In this document: piece after piece, positions 51,093 through 60,130 of the stretch
Numbering within the stretch: position 1 is the stretch's first letter
Layout: each line of letters opens with the position of its first letter
Program-made: the position numbers and the translations under genes
Source: Pseudomonas lini
GTDB taxonomy: Bacteria; Pseudomonadota; Gammaproteobacteria; Pseudomonadales; Pseudomonadaceae
DNA length: 64,000 nucleotides
Reading direction: 5' to 3'
Assembly: GCF_030812475.1 (NCBI RefSeq)
Contig: NZ_JAUSSR010000011.1
Span: 124,001 to 188,000, forward strand
The notes under the pieces: generated by a model
Database searches by the model: none
What the model was told of the DNA's origin: nothing
The model's input: the letters and a program-made list of their open reading frames with translations, nothing else

Positions 51093-53039
51093 TTAGAAGT
51101 TCACGCCCAAGCTGAGCGCAACGAAGTCGCGGTCATCCGTGGTGGTGTACTTGCCGTCGAAGAAGTTGGTGTATGCCAGGCTCGCGGTGTAGGTGTTCTG
51201 GTATTCGGCATCGACGCCCAGGCTGACTGCCTTGCGACCTTCCTCGAAGTTGCCGCCAGGACCAGGCGAGTAGCCTTCCACGTCATGGGACCAGGCCACG
51301 TTCGGCTTGAGGTTCACCCCGGCGATTGCATCGTTGTATTCCCAGATGGCACGACCGCGATAACCCCAGGAGTTGGCGGTGGTGAAGCCGTCGTTTTCGC
51401 AATAACGACTCACATTGTTCTGCGGGCCGCCGGCCAGGGTTCCGGTGTTCAATACCTGACACTGGCCACCTGGCAACGGGCCAGGACCGTAGCTCGGGTC
51501 ACGGCCGTAGCGGGCTTCGGAATTGCTTTCCAGGCCGCCGACGTGGGTATAGCCGACCTCACCTACCAAGGTCAGGCGCGCAGCACCCATCACCTGGTCG
51601 AAGAAGTGCGTGAAGGTGGTCTGCAGCTGAGTGACTTCCTTGCGGCGATAGCCGTGTTGATCTTGTCCCGGACTTCCTTGCAGTACGGAAACGTTAGGGT
51701 TCAGCGGTGTCAGGCCGGAATAAAGGATGTCGGTGGTGTTGAGTTGCACCGGCGCATTCGGACGGTAGCTGACTTCACCACTCCACGCCGTACCCGTAGG
51801 CAACGTGGTGGAGAAGCTCAGGCCATACAGGCGAATGTCTTCCGGGTACTCGACGAAGTAGCTGGAGTTGCCCACCACCTGGAACGGTAACAACTGCGCA
51901 GCCAGGCCCGTCGGGCCGCCCACGATAGTGCCCGGAATACCCGCACCGACCAGTGCGCCTCCCAAGGCCGCCCCGCTGTAAGCGCTCGCCGGAGCGCCTT
52001 TGCCGCTGAAAATCGGCGCACGACTGTGGTAATTCATGAAATAGGCACCGAATTCGGTGTCCAGCGGCTCGAACATGTACTTGAAAGACACGCCGAACTG
52101 GCCGCTGTCCCGTGCATCGCGATCCGGACCGCGACGAACGATGGCGCCTTCATCCGGGTCGCCCCAGGTCACGCCCCGGGCAGCGAGGGTGTTGATGCTG
52201 GCATTACGCAGCCCCGCAGGCAGGCCCGCCGCCGTCAGCGCGCCGTTGAGGCCGTTGCGGGTGCGCAGTACCGCGAGGTTGTTGTCGCAACCATCGGAGA
52301 TCACGTCCGGTTGCGAGAAGAACGTGCCGCAGTTGTCGGTAACGGTCTGGTCCCATTCCAGTTGATAGAAGGCTTCGGTCGAGAGGTTCTCGGTGAGGCT
52401 CTGGGACACGTAGAACATGTTGACCGGGATCAGGCCTTCCTTGATCTCGGCACCTGGACGACGGAACGCGGAAACGTCGATCGGGTTGATCGAGTTGATG
52501 CCGCCGCCAATGAAGGTACTTTCACCCCAGCTCACGACCTGCTTGCCCAGACGCACGGAGCCCGGCTGATCGGCAACGGAATAGTTGTGATAGACAAAGG
52601 CATCGAGGATTTGCCCGCCGGAGGACTTGGCGCCTTCCTTGCGGTTGCTGTCGCTGATGTCCTTGAACGGACGACTTTCGTCCTTGAGTTCGAAGTCGTA
52701 CCAGTATTTGCCACGGACGAAAACGCCGGTGTCGCCATATTTCAACTCAAGGTCATGGATGCCCTTGAAGATCTTCGAGAAGGTTTCGCCGCTCTTGAAG
52801 TTCAGGTGACCATCGTCGGAAGTCTGGGACAGGCCGCGACCGCCGTTGTTGACGCCGATGAGGTTCTTGTTGGCACTCTCGGTAGACCAACTGGCTCCGA
52901 TCGACAGGGATGAGTCGAACTGACCTTCGATCTCACCAACGTTGAAACTGACGCCGAATGCTGGCCCGGCGAGCGTAGAGGCAAGACTGACCGCCAGGGG
53001 CAGTTTCGCCCTGCGCCAGAACTGGTTTACTGATGTCAT
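51093..53039 (-). CDS. DUF1302 outer-membrane-type protein
   Basis: 648 aa. Signal peptide (RRAKLPLAVSLASTLAGPAFG), then alternating beta-strand sequence with a typical final aromatic strand ending in DFVALSLGVNF, consistent with an outer-membrane beta barrel. DUF1302 signatures NVGEIEGQFDSSLSIGASWST and LRLGKQVVSWGESTFIGGGINSINPIDVSAFRRPGAE. ATG 53039 follows GGAG at 10 bases and gives a clean signal peptide; the longer in-frame sequence upstream is non-coding in character. First gene of the DUF1302-DUF1329 pair. Confidence 0.92.
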   Translation of the reverse strand: MTSVNQFWRRAKLPLAVSLASTLAGPAFGVSFNVGEIEGQFDSSLSIGASWSTESANKNLIGVNNGGRGLSQTSDDGHLNFKSGETFSKIFKGIHDLELKYGDTGVFVRGKYWYDFELKDESRPFKDISDSNRKEGAKSSGGQILDAFVYHNYSVADQPGSVRLGKQVVSWGESTFIGGGINSINPIDVSAFRRPGAEIKEGLIPVNMFYVSQSLTENLSTEAFYQLEWDQTVTDNCGTFFSQPDVISDGCDNNLAVLRTRNGLNGALTAAGLPAGLRNASINTLAARGVTWGDPDEGAIVRRGPDRDARDSGQFGVSFKYMFEPLDTEFGAYFMNYHSRAPIFSGKGAPASAYSGAALGGALVGAGIPGTIVGGPTGLAAQLLPFQVVGNSSYFVEYPEDIRLYGLSFSTTLPTGTAWSGEVSYRPNAPVQLNTTDILYSGLTPLNPNVSVLQGSPGQDQHGYRRKEVTQLQTTFTHFFDQVMGAARLTLVGEVGYTHVGGLESNSEARYGRDPSYGPGPLPGGQCQVLNTGTLAGGPQNNVSRYCENDGFTTANSWGYRGRAIWEYNDAIAGVNLKPNVAWSHDVEGYSPGPGGNFEEGRKAVSLGVDAEYQNTYTASLAYTNFFDGKYTTTDDRDFVALSLGVNF

Positions 53040-53375
53040 CGACGCTACTCCATGTGCATTATTGTTATGGCAATTAGCACTCTTAAAAACGCTATGGAGG
53101 ACTGGGCGCCAAGCGTGTCCCAAATCATTCCAAAGTCGCATCGCCCCGGTTTGTGCGTGTGCTCCGTTCTTAAAAATCCTTGAGCGGACTATAGCCAGCA
53201 GGTAGTACTGCTTGATCCCTCTAAAGTGTGATTTGCAGCGCCAACCACTCTGGAACAGTCCTTTCGCCAATCCGACACTTGTCGGCACGGCAAGGATGGC
53301 TGAAAATTCGGATTTGACAAGCCAAGCGCTTGCTTGGTGGGCCTGGCGTGCCTTTTGGGGCACGCCAGGGGACGC
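53040..53375. other. Control region upstream of DUF1302
   Basis: 336 bases without a gene. Holds two short dyads, CCGACACTTGTCGG (53272-53285) and CCAAGCGCTTGCTTGG (53322-53337), and the hairpin that follows the ligase gene. Candidate operator sites for the neighbouring LuxR protein; not proven. Confidence 0.5.
53342..53369 (-). terminator. Hairpin after the acyl-CoA ligase gene
   Basis: Perfect 11-bp inverted repeat CCTGGCGTGCC/GGCACGCCAGG with a 6-base loop, 7 bases beyond the stop. No T run, so termination would be inefficient or hairpin-only. Confidence 0.55.
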
Positions 53376-55058
53376 TTAAAGCGTTGAGAGGAAGGTGCTG
53401 TTGTTGGCTTGCCATTCGGTGATGTCGACGCGAATCCGCTTCTTGTCGAGTTTGCCGACGCTGGTCTTGGGAATTTCAGTAACAAGGGCAATCTGGCTCG
53501 GGATGGCCCACTTGCTCAGGTGCCCCTGCTCCACGAATGGCTTGAGGTGCTCCTTGAGTTCCTTCGCCCCGATAACCTGGCCTTCGCGGATCACCAGCAA
53601 GGCAAACGGACGTTCGCCCCACTGCGGATCGGCAATGCCCACCACTGCTACTTCGCGTACCGCCGGGTGGCGGCTGATCAGGTCTTCCAGGTCCAGCGAG
53701 GAAATCCACTCGCCACCGGTCTTGATCACGTCCTTGATCCGGTCGCGAATGTCGATCACCCCCATGCTGTCCAGGGTCGCCACGTCACCGGTGTGCAGCC
53801 AGCCTCCGGCCCAGAGCTCGGCGCCCTTCTGCGGTTCATTGAAATAACCTTCGGTGAGCCACGGTGCACGCAGCACCAGTTCGCCCTGGGTCTCGCCATC
53901 GGCGGGCAGGAAGTTGCCGTCGGTGTCGACGATCGCCGCCTCCACCAGGGGCCCCGGTACACCGGCCTTGATCCGGTACGTGGTGCGTTCGTCTTCGGTG
54001 CCGGCCATCAGCTCGTCGTTGAGGTGCGCGCACGACACCAGCGGCCCGGTTTCCGACATGCCGTAGGCGGCGGTCAGCTGGATGCCCTTGGCCTTGGCCG
54101 CTTCGTACAGCGCACGGTTCAGCGCACTGCCGCCGATGACGATTTTCCAGCCACCGAAATCCGTGCCTTGTGCCGCCTTGGCATTGAGGACCATTTGCAG
54201 GATGGTCGGCACGCAGTGGGAAAAGGTGACCTTCTCCTTGCGCCACAGCTCCACCAGGTATTCCGGGTCGTATCGACCGGGATAGACCTGCTTGAGCCCG
54301 AGCATGGTCGCCACATACGGCAAGCCCCAGGCGTGCACGTGGAACATCGGGGTGATCGGCATGTACACGTCGTTGGTGCCCAGCAGCCTTACGCTGTCGA
54401 TGGCGCCCATGATCGTCGACACACCCATGGTGTGCAGCACCAGTTGCCGATGGGTAAAGTACACGCCTTTGGGATTACCGGTGGTGCCTGTGGTGTAGAA
54501 GGTGGTCGCGACCGAGTTTTCGTCGAAGTCCTGGAAGTCGTACTGCGTGCTCGCCGCCGCCAGCAACTGTTCATACTCGCCGATGAGGTTCGGCAAATCG
54601 GCGGTCTTTTCCGGCAGGTCGGTCAGCAGCAGGGTTTTCTCTACAGTGGTCAGGTGCCCGGCAATCGCGGTGTACAGCCCGACGAACTCGCTGTTGACCA
54701 GCACGAAGCGGTCCTCGGCGTGGTTCATGGTGTAGAGGATCTGTTCCGGCGACAGGCGCACGTTGATGGTGTGGATCACCGCACCGATCATCGGGATGGC
54801 GAACATGCACTCCAGGTATCGATGGCTGTCCCAGTCCATGACCGCCACGGTATCGCCGGCCTTGACGCCGGCTGCCGTGAGTACGTTGGCCAGCCGCGCG
54901 ACCCGTTCGATCAGGGTCGGATAGCTGTAGCGCAGCTGGTCACGGTAGATGATCTCGCGGGTTTTCTCGTAACGCGCGCCGGACATCAACAGCCGTTTGA
55001 TCAACAGCGGATACTGGTAAGCGCCTTCGGCTGGGGGGATAACGCGAGTCTGCAACAT
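53376..55058 (-). CDS. alkK: Medium-chain acyl-CoA ligase, AlkK/FadDx-like
   Basis: 560 aa ANL-superfamily ligase: fatty acid + ATP + CoA to acyl-CoA + AMP + PPi. P-loop TFYTTGTTGNPKGVYF, Y/FGMSETGP motif, GWLHTGDVATLD and GKLDKKRIR with catalytic Lys. No signal peptide, cytoplasmic. Length and neighbours (DUF1302, DUF1329, LuxR regulator) match the P. putida locus whose ligase acts on medium-chain fatty acids; I infer the same substrate range. ATG 55058 (MLQTRVIPP) is the start; an upstream in-frame extension has no ribosome-binding site. Confidence 0.9.
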   Translation of the reverse strand: MLQTRVIPPAEGAYQYPLLIKRLLMSGARYEKTREIIYRDQLRYSYPTLIERVARLANVLTAAGVKAGDTVAVMDWDSHRYLECMFAIPMIGAVIHTINVRLSPEQILYTMNHAEDRFVLVNSEFVGLYTAIAGHLTTVEKTLLLTDLPEKTADLPNLIGEYEQLLAAASTQYDFQDFDENSVATTFYTTGTTGNPKGVYFTHRQLVLHTMGVSTIMGAIDSVRLLGTNDVYMPITPMFHVHAWGLPYVATMLGLKQVYPGRYDPEYLVELWRKEKVTFSHCVPTILQMVLNAKAAQGTDFGGWKIVIGGSALNRALYEAAKAKGIQLTAAYGMSETGPLVSCAHLNDELMAGTEDERTTYRIKAGVPGPLVEAAIVDTDGNFLPADGETQGELVLRAPWLTEGYFNEPQKGAELWAGGWLHTGDVATLDSMGVIDIRDRIKDVIKTGGEWISSLDLEDLISRHPAVREVAVVGIADPQWGERPFALLVIREGQVIGAKELKEHLKPFVEQGHLSKWAIPSQIALVTEIPKTSVGKLDKKRIRVDITEWQANNSTFLSTL

Positions 55059-55213
55059 AAGAATCCCTTTTCTGACTGCACGGTCGTGACTGAATGTGAG
55101 CACTCTAGTGCCCTTGGGCGCCAGCCAAATCAGCCAAAGGAATGATTTGCAGACCCGAGTAAATGCTAGCATTGCGCCAACACTTGCAGGTATCCGGTCC
55201 AGACACGGCCCTC

Positions 55214-55300
55214 TGTAGGAGCTGGCTTGCAGGCGAAAGCGTCACCGCGGTTATTCCGAAACACCGCGGTGCCCCTTTCGCCGGCAAGCCGGCTCCTACA
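55214..55300. repeat. REP doublet
   Basis: Arms TGTAGGAGCTGGCTTGCAGG and CCGGCAAGCCGGCTCCTACA; the interior also has CACCGCGG repeated in inverse orientation (CCGCGGTG). Between alkK and the LysE gene. Confidence 0.8.
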
Positions 55301-55304
55301 GGGA

Positions 55305-55934
55305 TCAATGCATCTCGGTAAAGGCGAGTTTCACGCCGATGGCGATCAGCACCGCGCCCATGGTCCGGTCGAACCAATGACCCATGCGGGCAAAACCGGC
55401 GCGTACGCGCTGCTGGCTGAACAGCATCGCCACCAGGCAAAACCACACCGCCGTGGCCAGCGCCAGATAGAGCCCGTAGCCTGCCTGGACCGCCAGCGGC
55501 GTGTGCGGGTTGATCACCACGGTGAACAGCGACAGGAAGAACAGCGTGGCTTTCGGGTTCAGGCCATTGGTCACGAAACCCGACGTGAAGGCACCACGAG
55601 CCGTACGCTCGCCTGCTTCCTGATGCAGATCGTCCGTCACCGGTCTGGCCGGCTGCGCACGCAGGGCCTTGAAGCCGATATACAACAGATAAGCGGCGGC
55701 AGCCCACTTCAAGGCGTTGAACAACACAATCGACTGCGACACGATCAAGCCGATGCCGAGCAACGAGTAACCGACGTGCAGGAAAATGGCCGTGCCGACG
55801 CCCAGCGCCGTCCAGGTGCCGGCGCGACGACCGTGGGTCACGCTTTCACGGACCACCACGGCAAAGTCCGGGCCGGGGCTGGCGACGGCCAGCAAATGAA
55901 TCAGGGCAACGGTCAAGAACTCTGTCCAGTACAT
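55305..55934 (-). CDS. LysE/RhtB family amino-acid exporter
   Basis: 209 aa, about six TM segments. Family start FLTVALIHLLAVASPGPDFAVVVRESVTHGRRAG and the GFVTNGLNPKATLFFLSLF motif are clear. Inner-membrane efflux of amino acids or derivatives; substrate unknown (annotation 'RhtB/YggA-like' is by family). Single gene on the minus strand, flanked by REPs. Confidence 0.92.
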   Translation of the reverse strand: MYWTEFLTVALIHLLAVASPGPDFAVVVRESVTHGRRAGTWTALGVGTAIFLHVGYSLLGIGLIVSQSIVLFNALKWAAAAYLLYIGFKALRAQPARPVTDDLHQEAGERTARGAFTSGFVTNGLNPKATLFFLSLFTVVINPHTPLAVQAGYGLYLALATAVWFCLVAMLFSQQRVRAGFARMGHWFDRTMGAVLIAIGVKLAFTEMH

Positions 55935-55990
55935 GGGGGCTCCTCTGGGGGCAGATCGATCAATAAAAACTCTGTAGCGAACGCCATACC

Positions 55991-56018
55991 TGTGGGAGCG
56001 GGCTTGCTCGCTCCCACA
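55991..56018. repeat. Short REP-derived hairpin
   Basis: TGTGGGAGCG..CGCTCCCACA, a 10-bp perfect dyad with an 8-base loop, upstream of the hydroxyacid dehydrogenase. Confidence 0.8.
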
Positions 56019-56112
56019 GTATGGTGCCGGACCAGGCTATGAGTAACCACTTGTTTCATCTGGTAGGCTCGGCAGATTACGCCTTCAGTTCAATGCACAA
56101 AAGGTACAGTTG

Positions 56113-57078
56113 ATGACGAACTCTTGCCGCGCCGTTTTCCTCGACCATCCCTCCCTGGACCTGGGCGATCTCGACCTCAGCCCGTTGCGCGCCTGTTTCA
56201 GCGAACTGCAGCTGTTCGCACAGACCACGCCGGACCAGGTCATCGAACGCCTCAAGGGCGCCACGGTCGCCATCAGCAACAAAATCCTGATCGATGCCGA
56301 CGCCATCGCCGCCAGCCCCGAGCTGAAGCTGATCCTGATCACCGCCACCGGTACCAACAACGTCGACCTCGTCGCGGCCCGCGCCCATGGCATAACGGTG
56401 TGCAACTGTCAGGGCTACGGCACGCCGTCGGTGGCTCAACACACCATCATGTTGCTGCTCAATCTGGCGACCCGCCTGGCCGACTATCAGAAAGCCGTCG
56501 GCGAAGGTCGCTGGCAGCAGGCGAAACAGTTCTGTCTGCTGGACTATCCAATCGTCGAACTGGAAGGCAAAACCCTCGGCCTGCTCGGTCACGGCGAATT
56601 GGGCGGCGCGGTCGCACGACTCGCCGAAGCGTTCGGCATGCGCGTGTTGCTGGGGCAGATTCCGGGACGCCCGGCCCGGCCGGATCGTTTGCCACTGGAT
56701 GAACTGCTGCCGCAAATCGACGCGCTGACCCTGCACTGCCCGCTCAACGAACACACCCGACACTTCATCGGTGCCCAGGAACTGGCGTCGATGAAACCCG
56801 GCGCCTTCGTGATCAACACCGCGCGCGGTGGCCTGATCGACGAACAGGCCCTGGCCGACGCCTTGCGCAACGGTCATCTGGGCGGCGCGGCCACCGACGT
56901 GCTGAGCGTCGAACCACCGACCGCTGGCAACCCGCTGTTGGCCCCTGACATTCCGCGGCTGATCGTCACGCCGCACAACGCCTGGGGCAGTCGAGAAGCA
57001 CGGCAGCGGATCGTTGGCCAATTGACCGAGAACGCCCAGGGGTATTTCAGCGGTAAAGCGCTGCGGGTCGTCAGTTGA
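56113..57078 (+). CDS. D-2-hydroxyacid dehydrogenase (glycerate DH-like)
   Basis: 321 aa NAD(P)-dependent dehydrogenase. Rossmann loop GLLGHGELGG (157-165), catalytic Arg238 (NTARGGLID), Glu267 (DVLSVEPP) and His288 (VTPHNAWGS). Closest in layout to HprA/GyaR hydroxypyruvate or glyoxylate reductases; exact substrate inferred. ATG 56113 follows AAAGG; a TTG one codon earlier is possible. Precedes rsmC by 33 bases and may be cotranscribed. Confidence 0.92.
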   Translation: MTNSCRAVFLDHPSLDLGDLDLSPLRACFSELQLFAQTTPDQVIERLKGATVAISNKILIDADAIAASPELKLILITATGTNNVDLVAARAHGITVCNCQGYGTPSVAQHTIMLLLNLATRLADYQKAVGEGRWQQAKQFCLLDYPIVELEGKTLGLLGHGELGGAVARLAEAFGMRVLLGQIPGRPARPDRLPLDELLPQIDALTLHCPLNEHTRHFIGAQELASMKPGAFVINTARGGLIDEQALADALRNGHLGGAATDVLSVEPPTAGNPLLAPDIPRLIVTPHNAWGSREARQRIVGQLTENAQGYFSGKALRVVS

Positions 57079-57111
57079 TAAACTGCGGCACTTTTTTTCA
57101 AGGAGCAGATG

Positions 57112-58110
57112 ATGGATCCGCGCAGTGAAGTACTGCTTCGCCAGGCTGAATTATTCCAGGGTTCGGTGTTGCTGGCCGGTTTGCCCGCCGACGACCTGCT
57201 GGGTCGTCTGCCCGATGCCCATGGCTGGTGCTGGCATGCCGGCGATCAAGCGGCGCTGGACGCGCGGTTTACCGAGCGCAGCCATTTTGGCGTAACGGTA
57301 CCGGAGCGCGGGTTCGACGCCGCCGTGGTGTTTCTGCCCAAGTCCAAGGACCTGACCGATTACATCCTCAATGCCGTTGCCTCGCGCCTGGCCGGTCGCG
57401 AAGTGTATCTGGTCGGCGAAAAGCGCAGCGGCATCGAGGGCGCATCCAAGCAACTCAATCCCTTGGGCAAACCGCGCAAACTCGACAGCGCGCGGCATTG
57501 CCAGCTATGGCAGGTCACCGTGGCCAATGCGCCGCAAGCCAAATCCCTGGAAAGCCTGGCCCAGGAATACGAACTGCCGCTGGCCGAAGGCCCATTGAAG
57601 GTCATCAGCCTGCCCGGTGTGTTCAGCCATGGCCGACTGGACCGCGGCAGCGCCCTGCTCCTGGAACATCTGGACAAGCTGCCGAGCGGCCATCTGCTGG
57701 ACTTCGGTTGCGGCGCCGGTGTGCTGGGCGCGGCGGTGAAACGTCGCTACCCGCACAATCTGGTGACCTTGCTCGATGTCGATGCATTTGCCGCGGCCAG
57801 CAGTCGTCTGACATTGGCCGCCAACGGCCTTGAAGCGGACGTTATTACCGGTGACGGAATCGATGCCGCCCCCATGGGGTTAAGCGCAATCCTGAGCAAC
57901 CCGCCCTTCCATGTCGGGGTCCATACCGATTATCACGCCACGGAGAACTTGCTGCGAAAAGCGGCCAAACATCTGAAAAATGGTGGCGAACTGCGGCTGG
58001 TAGCGAACAGCTTCCTGAAGTATCAGCCGCTGATCGAAGAACACTTGGGCATCTGTGCAATCAAGGCCGAGGGGCAAGGGTTCAGGATCTACCGGGCAAA
58101 GCGCGGCTGA
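57112..58110 (+). CDS. rsmC: 16S rRNA (guanine(1207)-N2)-methyltransferase
   Basis: 332 aa. Duplicated methyltransferase: a degenerate N-terminal half, and a C-terminal active half with SAM loop LLDFGCGAGVLG and catalytic N263PPF in ILSNPPFHVG. Cytoplasmic; modifies G1207 of 30S subunits. Two adjacent ATGs (57109 and 57112); the second has better spacing from AAGGAG. Third 16S methyltransferase in this window after RsmH and RsmI. Confidence 0.95.
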   Translation: MDPRSEVLLRQAELFQGSVLLAGLPADDLLGRLPDAHGWCWHAGDQAALDARFTERSHFGVTVPERGFDAAVVFLPKSKDLTDYILNAVASRLAGREVYLVGEKRSGIEGASKQLNPLGKPRKLDSARHCQLWQVTVANAPQAKSLESLAQEYELPLAEGPLKVISLPGVFSHGRLDRGSALLLEHLDKLPSGHLLDFGCGAGVLGAAVKRRYPHNLVTLLDVDAFAAASSRLTLAANGLEADVITGDGIDAAPMGLSAILSNPPFHVGVHTDYHATENLLRKAAKHLKNGGELRLVANSFLKYQPLIEEHLGICAIKAEGQGFRIYRAKRG

Positions 58111-58168
58111 CACTTCTTTTAAAAAAAGAGGCTTGCCCAATCGGATTTGCCTAGGCAGAATCCGCTCC

Positions 58169-58301
58169 GTCCTAGGGGAGTAGTCTCCCGCGAGCGCCAT
58201 GCTCGTCCGGCATACGTCAACATACTTGGTCAACAGACCATGGCGTATGCGACCCAAGCGTCCGCATCAGACGGAACGCAGGGTTTGACAAGACCTATGA
58301 C
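58169..58301 (+). ncRNA. yybP-ykoY manganese riboswitch aptamer
   Basis: Family hallmarks in order: GGGGAGTAG (58175-58183), CGTCAACATAC (58215-58225) and GACAAGACC (58287-58295). P1 can form between GTC.TAGG (58169-58176) and CCTA.GAC (58294-58301). Lies directly upstream of a TMEM165/GDT1 Mn exporter, a target class already known for this Mn2+-sensing element. Mn2+ binding should switch the exporter on. Confidence 0.92.
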
Positions 58302-58316
58302 ACGAACACCTTACCC

Positions 58317-58360
58317 GGGGCGGGAAGGCTGTACGTGTCATAGCCGTGTCGACCCGCCCC
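58317..58360 (+). promoter_or_regulatory. Riboswitch expression-platform hairpin
   Basis: Strong stem GGGGCGGG (58317-58324)/CCCGCCCC (58353-58360) with an inner GGCT/AGCC pair. No T run follows, and it ends 2-3 bases before the AGGA ribosome-binding site of the exporter, pointing to translational control. The 3' arm plus TTAGG could also pair with CCTAGGGG (58171-58178) of the aptamer in the alternative state. Confidence 0.7.
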
Positions 58361-58374
58361 TTAGGAAAACCCTG

Positions 58375-58959
58375 ATGCTGGATTCTTTACTCGTTCCTAC
58401 CGCGATCGTTGCCTTGGCCGAAATCGGCGACAAGACGCAATTGCTCGCACTCATCCTCGCTGCCCGTTTTCGCAAGCCCTGGCCCATCATCGCCGGCATC
58501 GTCGCCGCGACCCTGGCCAACCATGCGGCAGCCGGTGTGGTAGGCGCCTGGTTCGGCAGTTTCTTCTCGGATGCGACGCTGCACTGGATCCTCGCCGCCA
58601 GCTTCGCCGCAACTGCGCTGTGGACCCTGGTGCCGGACAAGATGGACGACGACGAAGCCAGCACCGCCCGCAAATTCGGACCGTTCCTGACCACGCTGAT
58701 CGCGTTTTTCCTCGCGGAAATGGGGGACAAGACCCAGGTCGCCACCGTGATGCTGGCGGCGCAATACCCGGAGCTGTGGCTGGTGATCATCGGCACCACC
58801 CTCGGCATGCTGATCGCCAACATGCCCGTGGTACTGGCGGGTAACTTTGCCGCGGACAAACTGCCACTGACCCTGATCCGTCGCCTGGCGGCGTCGGCGT
58901 TTCTCATCCTGGCGATTGTCGCGGTGTACAAGGCGATGCAGAGCAGTGGGTGGGTTTGA
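58375..58959 (+). CDS. Manganese exporter, TMEM165/GDT1 (UPF0016) family
   Basis: 194 aa, about six TM segments in two homologous halves, each starting with the family motif E-x-G-D-K-T: ALAEIGDKTQ (Glu16) and FLAEMGDKTQ (Glu115), which form the cation site. Related to Vibrio MneA. Inner-membrane efflux of Mn2+ to prevent toxicity. The upstream Mn riboswitch fits this directly. ATG 58375 has TAGGAAAA before it; an in-frame extension reaches back through the riboswitch and is untranslated RNA. Confidence 0.93.
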   Translation: MLDSLLVPTAIVALAEIGDKTQLLALILAARFRKPWPIIAGIVAATLANHAAAGVVGAWFGSFFSDATLHWILAASFAATALWTLVPDKMDDDEASTARKFGPFLTTLIAFFLAEMGDKTQVATVMLAAQYPELWLVIIGTTLGMLIANMPVVLAGNFAADKLPLTLIRRLAASAFLILAIVAVYKAMQSSGWV

Positions 58960-58990
58960 TGCGTTTAGTCAGTAGCACCGCGTAATCGCT

Positions 58991-59056
58991 CTTCGCGAGC
59001 AGGCTCGCTCCCACAGTTGATCGCATTTCAATGTGGGAGCGAGCCTGCTCGCGAAG
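58991..59056. repeat. REP doublet with perfect 25-bp inverted repeat
   Basis: CTTCGCGAGCAGGCTCGCTC.. (58991-59015) and its exact complement (59032-59056), spacer 16 bases. Same compact layout as the element at 5961. Between convergent genes. Confidence 0.9.
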
Positions 59057-59082
59057 GCGTCAGTGGCGTAACCGCATGACTA

Positions 59083-59901
59083 TCAGGACTTCTTGGCCTG
59101 CTCGTACAATGGCATGACCTTCGGAATCGCCGCCTGCAAGGCAGCGATCCGACTGGCCGACGCCGGGTGAGTGCTCAAGAACTCTGGCGGCGCGCCATTC
59201 GAGGCTTTGCTCATTTTGTTCCAGAGCGAGATCGCGGCGTTCGGGTTGTACCCGGCGCGGGCAGCCAATTCGAGGCCGATCAAGTCTGCTTCGTTTTCAT
59301 TGCTGCGACTGTTGGGCAAGGTCATGCCGTATTGGGCTACGGTGTCCGCCAGGGCCAGGCTGCCCTCGCCCAGACCGAACAACGCACCGGCGCCCTGCTT
59401 GGCCATTTCGATACCATAAGCCTTGGACATCGCTTCACGACCATGCTCGCGCAAGGCGTGAGCAATTTCATGGCCGATGATCGCGGCGATTTCGTCGTCG
59501 GTGAGTTGCAGCTTGTCGATCAGCCCGGAGTAGAAAATGATCTTGCCGCCAGGCCCGCAAGAGGCATTCAGCTCATCGCTCTTGATCAGGTTCACTTCCC
59601 ATTGCCACTGGGCCGAATCCGGACGGAACACCGGCGCCTGGGCAATCAGCCGCCTGGAGATCGCCTGAATGCGCTTCGCATCGTTACTGGTTTTGTCCAG
59701 CACCCCTTTGCTGCTCGCCTCCCCGACGGTCTTTTGATAAGACTGGGCGTACATCTGGTTGACCTCATCAGTCGACAACATGCTGAACATGTACTGTTTG
59801 CGCTCAACACCCACAGCGCCACCGCTGGTGGTATTGACCGACTGACAACCGGCGAGCAGCAAACCTGCGCTCAGCGCACACAAAACCAATGTCTTGCTCA
59901 T
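59083..59901 (-). CDS. M48-family lipoprotein metalloprotease (LoiP/YggG-like)
   Basis: 272 aa. Lipobox LLAGC with Cys19, so envelope-anchored. Zinc protease motif HEIAH at 144-148 with third ligand Glu204 in NENEADLIG. Homologues cut unfolded or outer-membrane proteins under stress. ATG 59901 has GGGAG 7 bases upstream and yields the proper signal; an earlier in-frame ATG would not. Single gene. Confidence 0.93.
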   Translation of the reverse strand: MSKTLVLCALSAGLLLAGCQSVNTTSGGAVGVERKQYMFSMLSTDEVNQMYAQSYQKTVGEASSKGVLDKTSNDAKRIQAISRRLIAQAPVFRPDSAQWQWEVNLIKSDELNASCGPGGKIIFYSGLIDKLQLTDDEIAAIIGHEIAHALREHGREAMSKAYGIEMAKQGAGALFGLGEGSLALADTVAQYGMTLPNSRSNENEADLIGLELAARAGYNPNAAISLWNKMSKASNGAPPEFLSTHPASASRIAALQAAIPKVMPLYEQAKKS

Positions 59902-60130
59902 CGAAAAACTCCCTGAAAACATGCCGGGTATCCTAGGCGTGGATGGGTATCGGCGCCAGATACATCAGACATGCAGACCGATATTTTGGATAAAGCTCCC
60001 ATTGCTGAGGTAAAAATATTTCACGGCGGGGGAGTCGATTGCGGCGGCGGGCCAGGTCATAGACCAAGGCCAGACAGTAGGGCCCCTTCGCGAGCAAGTC
60101 GGGTAGCGAAGTGGCCCGCACAAGCACCGA

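Noticed and set aside
53409..55145. 578-codon plus-strand frame opposite alkK
   Set aside because: Antisense shadow; the minus-strand ligase motifs are complete.
58147..58374. N-terminal extension of the Mn exporter
   Set aside because: The extra codons are the riboswitch; the protein family begins at the hydrophobic MLDSLLVPTA.
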